Source of the DNA: Spirochaetia bacterium
GTDB taxonomy: Bacteria > Spirochaetota > Spirochaetia > PWKH01
DNA: 29,335 nucleotides
Direction of reading: 5' to 3'
Assembly: GCA_007128345.1 (NCBI GenBank)
Contig: SKXS01000264.1
Span: 1-29,335 of the forward strand
Positions 1 to 8,432 of the stretch are shown here, one piece after another. The notes below the pieces were generated by a model. It was not told where the DNA came from and did no database searches. It saw only the letters and a program-made list of their open reading frames with translations. The translations under genes and the position numbers were made by a program. Positions within the stretch are counted from its first letter, which is position 1; each line of letters opens with the position of its first letter.

Positions 1-151
1 GGATATTGAGCAGCGTGGACTTTCCAGATCCGGAAGGTCCAGTAACAGCAAGAAAATCTCCCCGGTCAATCGTCAGTGATATGCCGCTCACTGCAGAAAC
101 GGTGACCTGGCCCAGGTCATAGGATTTTTCGATAGATTCCAGTCTGATCAT
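1..151 (-). CDS. ABC transporter ATP-binding protein, MacB/LolD type (partial)
   Basis: This is the N-terminal 50 codons of an ABC ATPase that runs off the left edge. It begins MIRLESIEKSYDLG and carries a complete Walker A motif, GPSGSGKST, at about residues 39-47. The short N-terminus and the wording around Walker A are typical of the LolD/MacB/FtsE group, which energises export or lipoprotein release with a periplasmic adaptor. Its ATG overlaps the TGA of the upstream membrane fusion protein in an ATGA arrangement, so the two are translationally coupled and very probably form one tripartite efflux or lipoprotein-handling system. The permease and the rest of the ATPase lie outside the window. 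Whether the ATPase is separate or fused to a MacB-type permease cannot be seen. Confidence 0.9.
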   Translation of the reverse strand, partial: MIRLESIEKSYDLGQVTVSAVSGISLTIDRGDFLAVTGPSGSGKSTLLNI

Positions 152-1473
152 GTGTCTGCTCCTTGCAGGATGATAGTGGTATGCTCAATATAGTTCTGAT
201 ATCCGCTGATGATTACGCGGTCTCCTTCGGAAAGACCGCGGAGCACCTGGACCTGGTCCGTCTGGAGTTCTCCGAAGGTGACAGCGGTCTTAATTGCCCG
301 GTCTCCTTCAATTATGTAGACAAACCGCTGGCCTCCTGTGGTCAGGTAGGGGCCCCTCGGCAAAAGCAAAATGTTATCCAGGGAACCGATGACAATTTCA
401 CTTACTGCCGTTGACCCAGGAATCAGGTCAGATCCTTCCTGGGGGATGACCGTGACCTTCACCGTAGCAGTAAGACCGTCGCCTGCCATGACCGCCACAC
501 GTCCGATAGTGTCTATGGTGCCGTAGAGCGGCTTGCCTCCTACAGACAAGGATACTGTCTGCCCCGGGTTCAGAAGTCCTGCGTGCTGTTCGGGCAACTC
601 CAGCTCCACTATGGCGCTGGTACGGTCTGCTACAGTAAACAGGTTCTGATTCTTTGATATCGTGCTTCCCGGTACGGTCAACCGGTTCTCCATGGAGAGG
701 ATTTCACCAGATATGGGGCTGCGTATGACCGCCGCTTCTATGGATGATTCTATGCGAGAAATGCTCTTAGCGTATCGATCGAGGGATGAAAGGCGACTCT
801 CCTCATTCAGGCGGTTGATGATTTTGGTCTCTTCAAGCTGAATATGCTTCTCCTCATATGATACAATGAGGCTTTCCAGGCTCTTTACCGCCCGGTTGTA
901 GTCGCTTTGACGTGCGGCATTGATGGCGGCCAGCTGCTGCTGCTTGGATACTTCTTCTTTTGCTTCTTCAATCTCCATATCCATCCTGGCAAGTTCACGT
1001 TCAGCTCTGGCTTCTGAAAATCTGTTCTGCTGCACATACTGCTCATAGCTTCTTAGTGCGTCTTCGTGTTCTACGAGCAGATCTCTCAGCTGTTCCTCAA
1101 GGGAGGGCACTGACAGGACGGCAAGTACCTGGTTCTGCTCGACGCGATCACCTTCTCGTACAAGGAGTTCCTGGACGTAACCTCCGTCCCCGGTGTCTGG
1201 TGCGGTTACAGTCACCTGGAGGGGGATATATACTGAACCGCTCGTCTGAATCTTTCTCACCATCGAACCGGTTGCAACTGTCGCACTGTCATAGCTTTTA
1301 AGTACGTACAAGTTCTCCCTTGGTATGAGCAGCATATATGCGGTGACGCCGACTGCCGCTATGATGACCATCACGACGATCGCTATGACGCGCTGGCGCT
1401 TCTGTCCGGGAGATGTGTGCGGTTTGGTTTTGATGTCCTTCAGGATTGAACTGCTGGGTGTCTTATCGGGCAT
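148..1473 (-). CDS. Periplasmic adaptor (membrane fusion protein), HlyD/MacA-like
   Basis: A 441-residue adaptor of a tripartite ABC efflux system. After a short cytoplasmic tail (MPDKTPSSSIL) there is one membrane anchor at about residues 28-50, then a split biotinyl-lipoyl domain (first half around VTAPDTGDGGYVQELLV, second half around IRSPISGEI). Between the halves is a long charged helical hairpin, rich in E, R, K and Q, that would reach toward an outer-membrane partner. Beta-barrel and membrane-proximal domains follow (VELELPEQHAGLLNPGQ, then VYIIEGDRAIKTAVTFGEL). I chose the ATG at 1473 because AGGAGG sits 10-15 bases upstream; the open frame continues 36 codons further but with no comparable site. 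The gene overlaps the ATPase start by four bases and faces the sensor kinase gene, whose regulator may control it. The exported substrate is unknown. Confidence 0.88.
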   Translation of the reverse strand: MPDKTPSSSILKDIKTKPHTSPGQKRQRVIAIVVMVIIAAVGVTAYMLLIPRENLYVLKSYDSATVATGSMVRKIQTSGSVYIPLQVTVTAPDTGDGGYVQELLVREGDRVEQNQVLAVLSVPSLEEQLRDLLVEHEDALRSYEQYVQQNRFSEARAERELARMDMEIEEAKEEVSKQQQLAAINAARQSDYNRAVKSLESLIVSYEEKHIQLEETKIINRLNEESRLSSLDRYAKSISRIESSIEAAVIRSPISGEILSMENRLTVPGSTISKNQNLFTVADRTSAIVELELPEQHAGLLNPGQTVSLSVGGKPLYGTIDTIGRVAVMAGDGLTATVKVTVIPQEGSDLIPGSTAVSEIVIGSLDNILLLPRGPYLTTGGQRFVYIIEGDRAIKTAVTFGELQTDQVQVLRGLSEGDRVIISGYQNYIEHTTIILQGADT

Positions 1474-1522
1474 GGTCACAAGTCCTCCTGAAAAGATAAT
1501 ACTCGATTCTTTTCGATAAATG

Positions 1523-1549
1523 GTTACATAGGAGTAAAATATTTGTAAC
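1523..1549. promoter_or_regulatory. Inverted repeat between adaptor and sensor kinase genes
   Basis: GTTACA and TGTAAC form 6-base arms separated by 15 bases, and a further TGTAA copy lies 9 bases beyond the right arm (1553-1557). The repeat is about 50 bases upstream of the efflux adaptor start, in an A+T-rich stretch. Paired or repeated half sites about 10 bases apart are what OmpR-family regulators usually bind, so this is a candidate site for the regulator encoded at 3357-4052. That link is inference. Confidence 0.3.
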
Positions 1550-1574
1550 AAATGTAAAAAGGCATTGCCTCTTC

Positions 1575-1603
1575 CTGACATCCTACCCGGTCTATGGTAC
1601 TAT
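1575..1603 (+). promoter_or_regulatory. Sigma-70-type promoter for the two-component genes
   Basis: CTGACA (-35) and TACTAT (-10) are separated by exactly 17 bases, placing transcription start near 1610 and leaving a leader of about 15 bases. An inverted repeat, CCCGGTC (1586-1592) and GACCGGG (1612-1618), brackets the -10 box, and its right arm overlaps the GGGAG ribosome site, so it could act as an operator or mask translation. Confidence 0.5.
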
Positions 1604-1624
1604 CAAGCAGTGACCGGGAGATAC

Positions 1625-3382
1625 ATGAATAAAGCAGTACGCACCTACTCGTGGATGGCAGTATGGCTGGTTATAATCATAGCTGCGGGGATACTTGCGG
1701 TCATGCAGTTCACCTGGATATCCAGAGCTGCAGAGAGTGAGCGGGAACGTCAGGAGCGAATCGTCATCCGTGACGGTATGCGAGCAATAGAGGCTGCGTA
1801 TGATGAAGCAAAGATATTGATACCGATGATCCGGACTGCGCTGAACAAGCTGCGCAGCGGAGAAAGTGGAACTGAGCTTTCCTCAATCCTAGCTGCATGG
1901 GAAGACCAGGCAGTAACTCCTAACTTTCTTTCCGGGGTATGGCTGTTTTTTCCAGGGAATCCCCCATTATATGTGACCAGTGAAGGCGAGGATCACGGCA
2001 GAAACCTTCCTGAATCTATTGAACAGGCTCAGGCTATGATGTCCGGAAGGGATATCATGTGGCTCAGGGAAACCGTATACCGCCTGGGCTGGGAAGGATA
2101 CATCCCTATAGATTTTAATGCTAACTCAGGGAGCCGGGGGCTTGCTGTGATTGAAGTGAATCTGGATGTGTTCTACCATGAATTGATACCAAATTACCTC
2201 AGGCAGGAATTGGGAGAACACCTATTTACTGTATACCGGTTTTCCTCCCAATTTGATTTGTATGATGTTGCATACGCACATCCAGATGACATGCAGGCGG
2301 ATCATGTGACCCTGCTGATTCCCGGATTCCTTTCCGTGGGAATACACCAGCCGCGGGAGAGCCTTTTCACGTCATTCTCTGAGGAATCTGCCGATTGGGC
2401 ACGAAGGTACGGCAGAACCTTTGAGCTGCTGTTAAGTGAGGAGATATTGCGTACCATGAGACCGCACTACCTGGGCATGGTTACCATCGATATGAGTTCA
2501 GCAGTTTCAACCGGATATGGTTCCCTCTGGATAGCATCAAACATGGCACTGAGTATGTCCATCGTAGTGCTCCTGCTGTGCTCGCTTGCGGCAGTATTCT
2601 ACCTCTATCGACGAACAGGCACCCTGAGGAATCTGGAGCAGGAATTTGTTGCCTCCATGAGCCATGAACTGAGACTTCCCATTACGGTGATCAAGGCTAT
2701 AGGGGACAACATATCGTCGGGAGTGGTGAAGGACCGAAAGCGGTTGGAACTGTACGGCAGGGAGCTGACCAGGGAATCTGATCGGCTGAATACCATGGTC
2801 GAAGGCATCCTCGTATACAGCGGCATGCAGAATAACGGTAAGCGTCCGCAGGCTGTCCCGCTGGATGTCCGTGGCATTGTGCAGGAGGTAATCTCTGAAC
2901 TGCAGCTTCTGGATGGGTGGGAGAGCAGAAAGATTAACTCCTCAGTCAAGCCAGGTGAGATGCCGATTCTAGGAGATGCTTCCGGGATATACCAGACAGT
3001 GAAGAACCTGCTTATCAATGCATATTATCACGGGATGCCCGCGGATTCTTCTGTACCGAGGATTGTCCGATTGAACATCTATCGTAAGCCCCTGAGGACC
3101 TTGTGCATAATTGTGGAAGACAACGGGCCGGGCATACCGAAGAAAGAACAGAGACGGGTTCTGGAACCGTTCTATCGCATGGAACGCAGCATCTTGAGTC
3201 AGGTACCTGGAAGCGGGCTTGGCCTGCATATCGTGAAGCGGATAGCGGAGCTTAATAAGGGCAGGTTGATGCTTGAGAGTCCCTACCGGGATGCTGGAGG
3301 GAATCTGCATGAAGGATGCAGGGTGACTGTCGAAATGACCGTAGAGGAGAGTAGTGATGGCACATCGCATACTCATCGTTGA
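1625..3382 (+). CDS. Sensor histidine kinase, membrane-bound
   Basis: A 585-residue sensor kinase. TM1 is at about residues 10-30 and TM2 at about 302-325, enclosing a periplasmic sensor domain of some 270 residues that I do not recognise. The HisKA box reads SMSHELRLP with the phospho-acceptor His347; the usual HELRTP has leucine in place of threonine. The catalytic domain shows an N-box (NLLINAYYHG), a G1 box (VEDNGPGIP) and a G2 box (GSGLGLHIVK). There is no clear HAMP domain between TM2 and HisKA. I chose the ATG at 1625, preceded by GGGAG, over an in-frame ATG 20 codons upstream that lies before the promoter -10 box. The 3' end overlaps the response regulator start by 26 bases, so the two are co-translated and form a cognate pair. 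The signal sensed is unknown; the neighbouring efflux genes suggest an envelope stress or antimicrobial compound. Confidence 0.92.
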   Translation: MNKAVRTYSWMAVWLVIIIAAGILAVMQFTWISRAAESERERQERIVIRDGMRAIEAAYDEAKILIPMIRTALNKLRSGESGTELSSILAAWEDQAVTPNFLSGVWLFFPGNPPLYVTSEGEDHGRNLPESIEQAQAMMSGRDIMWLRETVYRLGWEGYIPIDFNANSGSRGLAVIEVNLDVFYHELIPNYLRQELGEHLFTVYRFSSQFDLYDVAYAHPDDMQADHVTLLIPGFLSVGIHQPRESLFTSFSEESADWARRYGRTFELLLSEEILRTMRPHYLGMVTIDMSSAVSTGYGSLWIASNMALSMSIVVLLLCSLAAVFYLYRRTGTLRNLEQEFVASMSHELRLPITVIKAIGDNISSGVVKDRKRLELYGRELTRESDRLNTMVEGILVYSGMQNNGKRPQAVPLDVRGIVQEVISELQLLDGWESRKINSSVKPGEMPILGDASGIYQTVKNLLINAYYHGMPADSSVPRIVRLNIYRKPLRTLCIIVEDNGPGIPKKEQRRVLEPFYRMERSILSQVPGSGLGLHIVKRIAELNKGRLMLESPYRDAGGNLHEGCRVTVEMTVEESSDGTSHTHR

Positions 3383-4052
3383 AGATGAGAAAGCATTGGT
3401 CATGGCTCTCCAGGACCGTCTTGAGAGCGAAGGGTATCAATGTGAGGCTCGCTACGATGGGATCAGGGGTGAACTTGAAGCATCTGAAGGTTCCTACTCG
3501 TGCATCATCCTGGATGTCATGCTGCCCCATAGGGACGGGTTTCAGGTCTGCAGGAACATAAGAACTATGGGCATTCAGACTCCTGTCATCATGCTGACTG
3601 CACGTGACACCAACATTGATACGGTCCTGGGCCTGAAGCTTGGCGCTGATGACTATCTTGCAAAACCCTTTGACATGCAGGTTCTGCTTGCCAGAATTGA
3701 AGCAGTTATTAGGAGGAGCGAATCAGGCAGCAGACAGCCCCGCGACCCAGAATTATATTCCTTCGGGCCTTTCACCCTGGATACCGTCAACCAGGTGCTT
3801 CTGTGTGACGGTGACCACATTCCACTGAATGCAACTGAATACCGGCTGCTAAACTACCTGGCAGTACACGAGGGATCTACTGTAGCCCGAGAGCGCTTGC
3901 TCGAAGAGGTCTGGGGCTATGAACTTCTGGTCACTACCAGGACTGTGGATGTGCATATAGCCAGGCTGAGGCAGAAGCTTGGGGAAGGACAGGTGCCGAG
4001 ATACCTGAAGACGGTTCACGGCATTGGATACCGATTTGATGCGAATGGATAG
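3357..4052 (+). CDS. OmpR/PhoB-family response regulator
   Basis: A 231-residue DNA-binding regulator. The receiver domain (about residues 1-120) has the acidic pair E9/D10, phospho-acceptor Asp53 in IILDVMLP, Thr81 in MLTAR and Lys103 in LAKPF, so the phosphorylation site is intact. The C-terminal winged helix (about 133-230) shows the family wording LNATEYRLLNYLAVHEG, a recognition-helix region RTVDVHIARLRQKLG and the terminal GIGYRF. I chose the ATG at 3357 rather than the adjacent in-frame GTG at 3354; GAGGAGA precedes it at a suitable distance. It lies inside the end of the kinase gene. Expected role: phosphorylated by the kinase upstream, it would control nearby promoters, perhaps including the divergent efflux pair. 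Confidence 0.93.
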   Translation: MAHRILIVEDEKALVMALQDRLESEGYQCEARYDGIRGELEASEGSYSCIILDVMLPHRDGFQVCRNIRTMGIQTPVIMLTARDTNIDTVLGLKLGADDYLAKPFDMQVLLARIEAVIRRSESGSRQPRDPELYSFGPFTLDTVNQVLLCDGDHIPLNATEYRLLNYLAVHEGSTVARERLLEEVWGYELLVTTRTVDVHIARLRQKLGEGQVPRYLKTVHGIGYRFDANG

Positions 4053-4358
4053 GACCGTACCCATAGGTGAACCATATCTGCAGGGATCCCAATTAAATCG
4101 GATACTTGTTTTTTTTGATTTGATTCTGAGTAATTTCCTCAGTATATTACTCATACCTGTGAGAGCCAGTGGTAAGTGATTTTCCTTAAACTGCTGTCGG
4201 CATGGTATACAATACGTTGGAGCTGTTTTACAATATATGTACGTACTTGCTTCAAGAAATTTTGTACTAGCTGAGTACAACCTACTGTGCTGCTTACCTC
4301 ACATAGTTTGATGACTCTTAACAGGTTTGGGAAAGAATGAATAAGGAGGAGAAATAGT
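4053..4358. other. Non-coding leader region before the ankyrin gene
   Basis: These 306 bases hold no credible gene. A run of eight T at 4109-4116 follows the regulator gene but has no convincing stem before it. Short inverted repeats are present at 4128-4134/4146-4152 (GAGTAAT/ATTACTC) and, more strikingly, at 4262-4280 (TTGTACT, 5-base spacer, AGTACAA), about 80 bases upstream of the ankyrin start. No promoter with good -35 and -10 boxes stood out. Confidence 0.5.
4262..4280. promoter_or_regulatory. Perfect inverted repeat, possible operator
   Basis: TTGTACT and AGTACAA are perfect 7-base arms around AGCTG. Two-fold symmetry of this size upstream of a gene start is what a dimeric repressor would bind. 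It could instead be a small RNA hairpin in the leader. No regulator is identified. Confidence 0.35.
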
Positions 4359-6485
4359 ATGAGAAAGATCGTAGTATGTGTCACGGTTCTGGTGATTCTT
4401 TCAGTTTCTATCGTCTCCGCCCAGGGAATGCTTGAGGAACGAGTTCGGACAGGGACTCCTGACCAGGTGCAGGCGGTTATAAACAGAGATGTGGCAGATG
4501 TGCGCTACCGTGATGCCCAGGGAATGACGGTGCTTATGATAGCTGCCAAAGAAAGCGCCTATCCTGATATGGTGAATACATTGGTACATGCAGGTGCTCG
4601 CATTGAAGAGAGGGATAATCAAGGGGCAACAGCACTGCTGTATGCAGCACGGCACAATCCCAACCCTGAGATGACCCGAAGGCTTCTTGGATTGGGAGCT
4701 GATATCAATGTACAAGACAGGCAGGGATGGACAGCCCTTCTGCTGGCAGGGGAGCATAACCCGAACCCTGATGTATTCAAGCTGATCCTGGAATCAGGAG
4801 CTCACTTTGATGTACATGAACTGATAGCGTCGGGAGATACCAGACAAATGCACACAGCTATCACGACCGGGCTGGTTGATCTCAAGACACCTGATGATGA
4901 GGGGATGTATGTGCTCATGCATGCTGCGGCAGAAACTGCCCATAGAGGACTTATTTCCTTTCTTGTGCAGTCCGGGGCAGATGTTCACGCTGCAGATGAT
5001 CAGGGCTGGACAGCACTGTTCTATGCCGCATCAAGGAATACTGCACCCGGGATTGTTTCTGTGCTTGTGCGGGAAGGTGCAGACTTCGAAGCCAGGGATG
5101 CCGACGGATGGAGACCGCTGCTCATAGCTGCCCGGGACAATCCGAATCAAGAAGTGGTGCAGATGCTGCTTGCTGAAGGAGCCTGGTATGATGTGAAGGA
5201 GGAGCTTATTGCCGCACGCTCTGAGCATATCACAGCAGGTCTGAGGGGCCGGTTGTTTACGGTAGACCAGCAGTTTCCCGGGAAAACTTCGCTGCTTATG
5301 CAGGCGGTACGGCTGAGTACAGCTGAAATTGTAGAGCTGTTCATTGACAACGGTGCTGCGGTACAAGATCGGGATGAATTAGGAAGGACGGTACTTGCTC
5401 ATGCGGCATGGCATGCACAAGATCCGCAGATAGTTCAATTGCTTTTTGACCATGGTGCAGAGCTTGAGTCGCGTGATGACCTGTACGGTATGACGCCGCT
5501 GCTCTATGCTGCCTGGGGCAATACAGATACCCGGATTATAGAAGCGCTCATGGAAGCCGGGGCACAGATGAATGTGCGGGATCATGCAGGGGCAACTCCG
5601 CTCATGTGGGCCGCAGCAAACGGAAGTGCGGATACAGCAAGGCTGCTCCTTTCAAAGGGAGCTGGGCTGGAAGACCGTACGCTCCGGGGAGAGACTCCCA
5701 TCATGTTTGCCGTGCGCAATGACCGATTTCCGGACGTGAGTCGCCTGCTTGTATTATCTGGTGCAAGAACTGATGTACGTGACAAATCCGGCATGACAGT
5801 GCTGATGCATGCTGCTGACGGGAATGCACAGCAAATAGCGGATCTGGTACACTCCGGAGCTTCAGTACGTGATATCGACACGCAAGGCAGAACTGCTCTG
5901 CTGTATGCAGTCAGTGCTGGAAACCTTGGAGCCGCAGAAAAGCTTCTTGCGCTTGGGGCAGATGTTAACAGGCAGGATTACCAAGGCAAAAGTGCCCTTA
6001 TGACAGCAGCCGGTTCTTCTGATGCACAGGGGGTTCGCATGCTCCTGGATCATGGTGCGGATATTCGGCTCCGTGATCGATCAGGATTGGATGCGCTGAA
6101 ATATGCTATTACCCAGCATGCATCTCTGGAAGTGGTGGAGATTCTTCTGCAGGAAGGGGCTGTGGTGAACGGATTTGACGTCAGTGGAATGACGCCGCTC
6201 ATGTATGCCGCTTCATATGCCCGTGATGCTGACCTTCTCCGTAACCTGATTGACGCGGGAGCTTTAATCAATGAGCGCGGCGGATATGGGGGTATGACAC
6301 CGCTGATGTACGCAGCCAGGGATACTCAGATTACAGGGATGATAACCCTGCTCCTTGAAGCAGGAGCAGATCCGCTTATCCGGGACTATGCCGAACCGGG
6401 ATATACTGCTGTAGATTATGCCCGAGAAAATCCCAGCCTTGTTGATACCCCGGAATTCTGGAAACTGAACAATGTAAGCTATTAA
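4359..6485 (+). CDS. Secreted ankyrin-repeat protein
   Basis: A 708-residue protein with a classic signal peptide (MRKIVVCVTVLVILSVSIVSAQG, shown here in two parts: MRKIVVCVTVLV then ILSVSIVSAQG), so it is exported to the periplasm or beyond. The rest is about 17 ankyrin repeats of 32-35 residues, recognisable by recurring G-T-LL-AA, NP-V--LL--GA and D-R-D patterns, for example GMTPLMYAA, GATPLMWAA and LLEAGADPLIR. Two repeats, near residues 150-170 and 285-310, are irregular and interrupt the register. No catalytic domain is visible. Ankyrin repeats bind proteins; bacterial periplasmic ankyrin proteins have been linked to protection of exported enzymes such as catalase, and others to host interaction, but the partner here is unknown. 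AAGGAGG 10-16 bases before the ATG supports the start. A hairpin terminator follows closely, so it is probably a single-gene transcript. Confidence 0.9.
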   Translation: MRKIVVCVTVLVILSVSIVSAQGMLEERVRTGTPDQVQAVINRDVADVRYRDAQGMTVLMIAAKESAYPDMVNTLVHAGARIEERDNQGATALLYAARHNPNPEMTRRLLGLGADINVQDRQGWTALLLAGEHNPNPDVFKLILESGAHFDVHELIASGDTRQMHTAITTGLVDLKTPDDEGMYVLMHAAAETAHRGLISFLVQSGADVHAADDQGWTALFYAASRNTAPGIVSVLVREGADFEARDADGWRPLLIAARDNPNQEVVQMLLAEGAWYDVKEELIAARSEHITAGLRGRLFTVDQQFPGKTSLLMQAVRLSTAEIVELFIDNGAAVQDRDELGRTVLAHAAWHAQDPQIVQLLFDHGAELESRDDLYGMTPLLYAAWGNTDTRIIEALMEAGAQMNVRDHAGATPLMWAAANGSADTARLLLSKGAGLEDRTLRGETPIMFAVRNDRFPDVSRLLVLSGARTDVRDKSGMTVLMHAADGNAQQIADLVHSGASVRDIDTQGRTALLYAVSAGNLGAAEKLLALGADVNRQDYQGKSALMTAAGSSDAQGVRMLLDHGADIRLRDRSGLDALKYAITQHASLEVVEILLQEGAVVNGFDVSGMTPLMYAASYARDADLLRNLIDAGALINERGGYGGMTPLMYAARDTQITGMITLLLEAGADPLIRDYAEPGYTAVDYARENPSLVDTPEFWKLNNVSY

Positions 6486-6493
6486 GGTACTGA

Positions 6494-6521
6494 AAGCCGG
6501 GAGAGTGCTCTCTCTCGGCTT
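6494..6521 (+). terminator. Hairpin terminator after the ankyrin gene
   Basis: AAGCCGGGAGAG and CTCTCTCGGCTT form a 12-base stem with one G-U pair and a TGCT loop, starting 8 bases after the stop codon. The following TGCCTTGTTCC is only moderately T-rich. Confidence 0.6.
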
Positions 6522-6612
6522 GCCTTGTTCCACACGTAATTTAAAATAACTCCTTTTCACCGCAGGGATGAGGGACGGAGGAGTTACATATATACCAAGA
6601 AGGATATATATC

Positions 6613-6846
6613 GTGATAACCGGAGAACAGAAGCTGTTTGATGATGAATACGAACGAACCCTTGAAATGCTTAAGCAACGTTCCGAATCAGCTGAGTTTT
6701 CTTTAGAAACTGTTGAGCAGGAGCTCTCCTATCTGCAGATCTATGAGGGACAGGACTGGGGAGGAAGGGGCGTATTGAAGCAGGCTGAGATTGCCGCGCA
6801 AATTCTCGCATACCAGATATTCATCAAACGATATACTGAACGATAA
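6613..6846 (+). CDS. Small hypothetical protein
   Basis: An unrecognised protein of 77 residues if it starts at GTG 6613, where AAGGA lies 8 bases upstream. An in-frame ATG at 6568 would give 92 residues but has no well-placed ribosome site; the extra part (MRDGGVTYIPRRIYI) looks more like leader than protein. The protein is predicted soluble, helical and charged, with a glutamate-rich centre (LETVEQELSYLQIYEG) and an amphipathic C-terminus (AEIAAQILAYQIFIKRY). It has no signal peptide, cysteines or known motif. It converges on the MFS gene with only four bases between the stop codons, and sits just downstream of the ankyrin terminator, so it likely has its own promoter. Confidence 0.6.
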   Translation: MITGEQKLFDDEYERTLEMLKQRSESAEFSLETVEQELSYLQIYEGQDWGGRGVLKQAEIAAQILAYQIFIKRYTER

Positions 6847-6850
6847 ACGA

Positions 6851-8257
6851 CTACGTCTTTGCTGACAGCTTGGGCAGATGTTTGGTCAGCCCAAAGGCTG
6901 ATGCAGCTCCTAGGATGCTGATGCCGAAATAAAAGAAGAACATCGGCACATACGCTTCATATGAAATGCCGTGCAGTTCCATCCCCGAATAGAGGATAAT
7001 GCCTCCAAAGGCAGCTCCGAACAGTGAACCGGAAAAGCGTATCATACTGTATACGCCGGCGGCTGCACCGGAATTGCTTGAGTCCACGCTCGAGAGGGCA
7101 TAGATATGGAGAGCGGCCAGGCAGAGCCCTGCGCCAAGTCCATGGAGTACGACGACGGAGAATATGAGAGCAACTGGAGCACCTGCAGGCATGAAGGCGA
7201 AGATGAGCATCGATACGGACTCTATTCCCAGTCCCAAAATAATCTGTCCGCGCCGTTTCCATCGGTCGATCAGAATACCCCCTAAACGCATGGTCAGCAA
7301 AAGGGCAGCTGAATGGAGCACAAGAACCAGCCCGGTTGCAGATGCCGAAAATCCGTAGATATCTGTAACCAGCAGGGGAATGGCGAAGAGCACCCCTCCT
7401 AACAGCATCATCCGAACGCTTACTGATAGGGAAGCACAAGAGAGATTACGGTTGCGGAAGATTGAAAGGTTTATGAACGGGTCACTCTTTTTCCTTTCGT
7501 AGATGATAAAGCAGGTAAGGAATATGCCGGCAGCCAGCAGGAGCCTCAGGTCAGTAAGCGGTTCCCTTCCGGTTATGGGGCGGCTTGACGTGAAAAAAAC
7601 CAGGGAACAGATCATCAAATTAAACAGCAGCACACCAACCCAATCGAAGGATGCGAGTACAGTTCTTGCCTGGCGGCCCTTTACAGGCTGCTCATTGGGT
7701 ATCAGGCGATATACCGTGATGATGGAAGCGAGAACCACAATAGATAGAGGCCAGATAATAGCCTCCCACGTGGCATAATCGATAAGCTGTCCCGCAATTA
7801 ACGGCCCTGCTATACCTGCAATCGGCCCCATCATATTCCAGGTTGCCAATGCCTTTCCTCTTTCATGGTTTTGCGCGTGATGCACAATGATCGACATAGA
7901 AAGCGGATTAACACAGGCAGAACCTATCCCCTGTATAACTCGCCCAATCATAATCCCTGAGAAAGAACCTGCATACACAATGATGAGGCTCCCCCCGAGG
8001 AAGATCACAAGACCGCTGAGCAGTAGGGTTTTCCTTCCCAAGGCATCGGCAAGCCGTCCAAAGAGGGGCATGAACCCCATAAATGGCAAAGTATATGCCA
8101 CAATGAGCCATGAAGCAGTATCCGCATCCAGAGAATACTGAAACCGTATGAACGGAATTGCCACAGCAAACATAGTGTGCGTGAGGATAACCGCAAGGGT
8201 AGAAATCATGAGCGGAATGATAATCAGTCTGAGGTTGGTTTTTTCAGTATCAGGCAA
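6851..8257 (-). CDS. MFS transporter, DHA2 drug-exporter family
   Basis: A 468-residue integral membrane protein with many hydrophobic segments, fitting the 14-helix DHA2 (EmrB/QacA-like) group of proton-driven exporters. The MFS motif A is visible after TM2 as GRLADALGRKTLL, and a motif C-like antiporter signature follows in the region GPIAGIAGPLIAG. I place the start at TTG 8257 because GGAGG lies 8-9 bases upstream and the protein then opens MPDTEKTNLRL just before TM1; the open frame extends to a GTG at 8335 but that start has no ribosome site and would add 26 odd residues. It is convergent with the small gene at 6613-6846 and divergent from 8433-9329. Substrate unknown; DHA2 members commonly export drugs, dyes or organic acids. 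Confidence 0.88.
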   Translation of the reverse strand: MPDTEKTNLRLIIIPLMISTLAVILTHTMFAVAIPFIRFQYSLDADTASWLIVAYTLPFMGFMPLFGRLADALGRKTLLLSGLVIFLGGSLIIVYAGSFSGIMIGRVIQGIGSACVNPLSMSIIVHHAQNHERGKALATWNMMGPIAGIAGPLIAGQLIDYATWEAIIWPLSIVVLASIITVYRLIPNEQPVKGRQARTVLASFDWVGVLLFNLMICSLVFFTSSRPITGREPLTDLRLLLAAGIFLTCFIIYERKKSDPFINLSIFRNRNLSCASLSVSVRMMLLGGVLFAIPLLVTDIYGFSASATGLVLVLHSAALLLTMRLGGILIDRWKRRGQIILGLGIESVSMLIFAFMPAGAPVALIFSVVVLHGLGAGLCLAALHIYALSSVDSSNSGAAAGVYSMIRFSGSLFGAAFGGIILYSGMELHGISYEAYVPMFFFYFGISILGAASAFGLTKHLPKLSAKT

Positions 8258-8432
8258 AGCAGTATTCCTCCATAGCGGTATTCTATGGTACTGTAAAGCA
8301 TCAGTGTGATCAATGATCTGGTGAAGAAAACGCACCTGGAGATTGTCTTATTAGGCGGGAGAGAATACATGCGCAATGCATCTTCATCCACCTTGCTGAA
8401 AATGATACATTAAGAAAAATTTGGAGGTGTGT

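Noticed and set aside
1474..1581. N-terminal extension of the efflux adaptor
   Set aside because: The open frame extends, but AGGAGG before the internal ATG at 1473 and the divergent promoter region argue against it.
4109..4116. T-run after the response regulator as a terminator
   Set aside because: No compact GC-rich stem lies immediately before it; CCGATTT/AAATCGG arms are about 60 bases apart.
5147..5350. Opposite-strand open frames across the ankyrin gene
   Set aside because: Repetitive codon use in the repeats leaves reverse frames open by chance; they lack ribosome sites and family motifs.
6957..7439. Reverse-strand frame of 160 codons within the MFS gene
   Set aside because: Shadow in another frame of the same strand; composition (many C, H, R) is not protein-like for a membrane or soluble protein.
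8258..8335. Upstream GTG start for the MFS exporter
   Set aside because: No ribosome site at GTG 8335, whereas TTG 8257 has GGAGG at ideal spacing and places TM1 normally.
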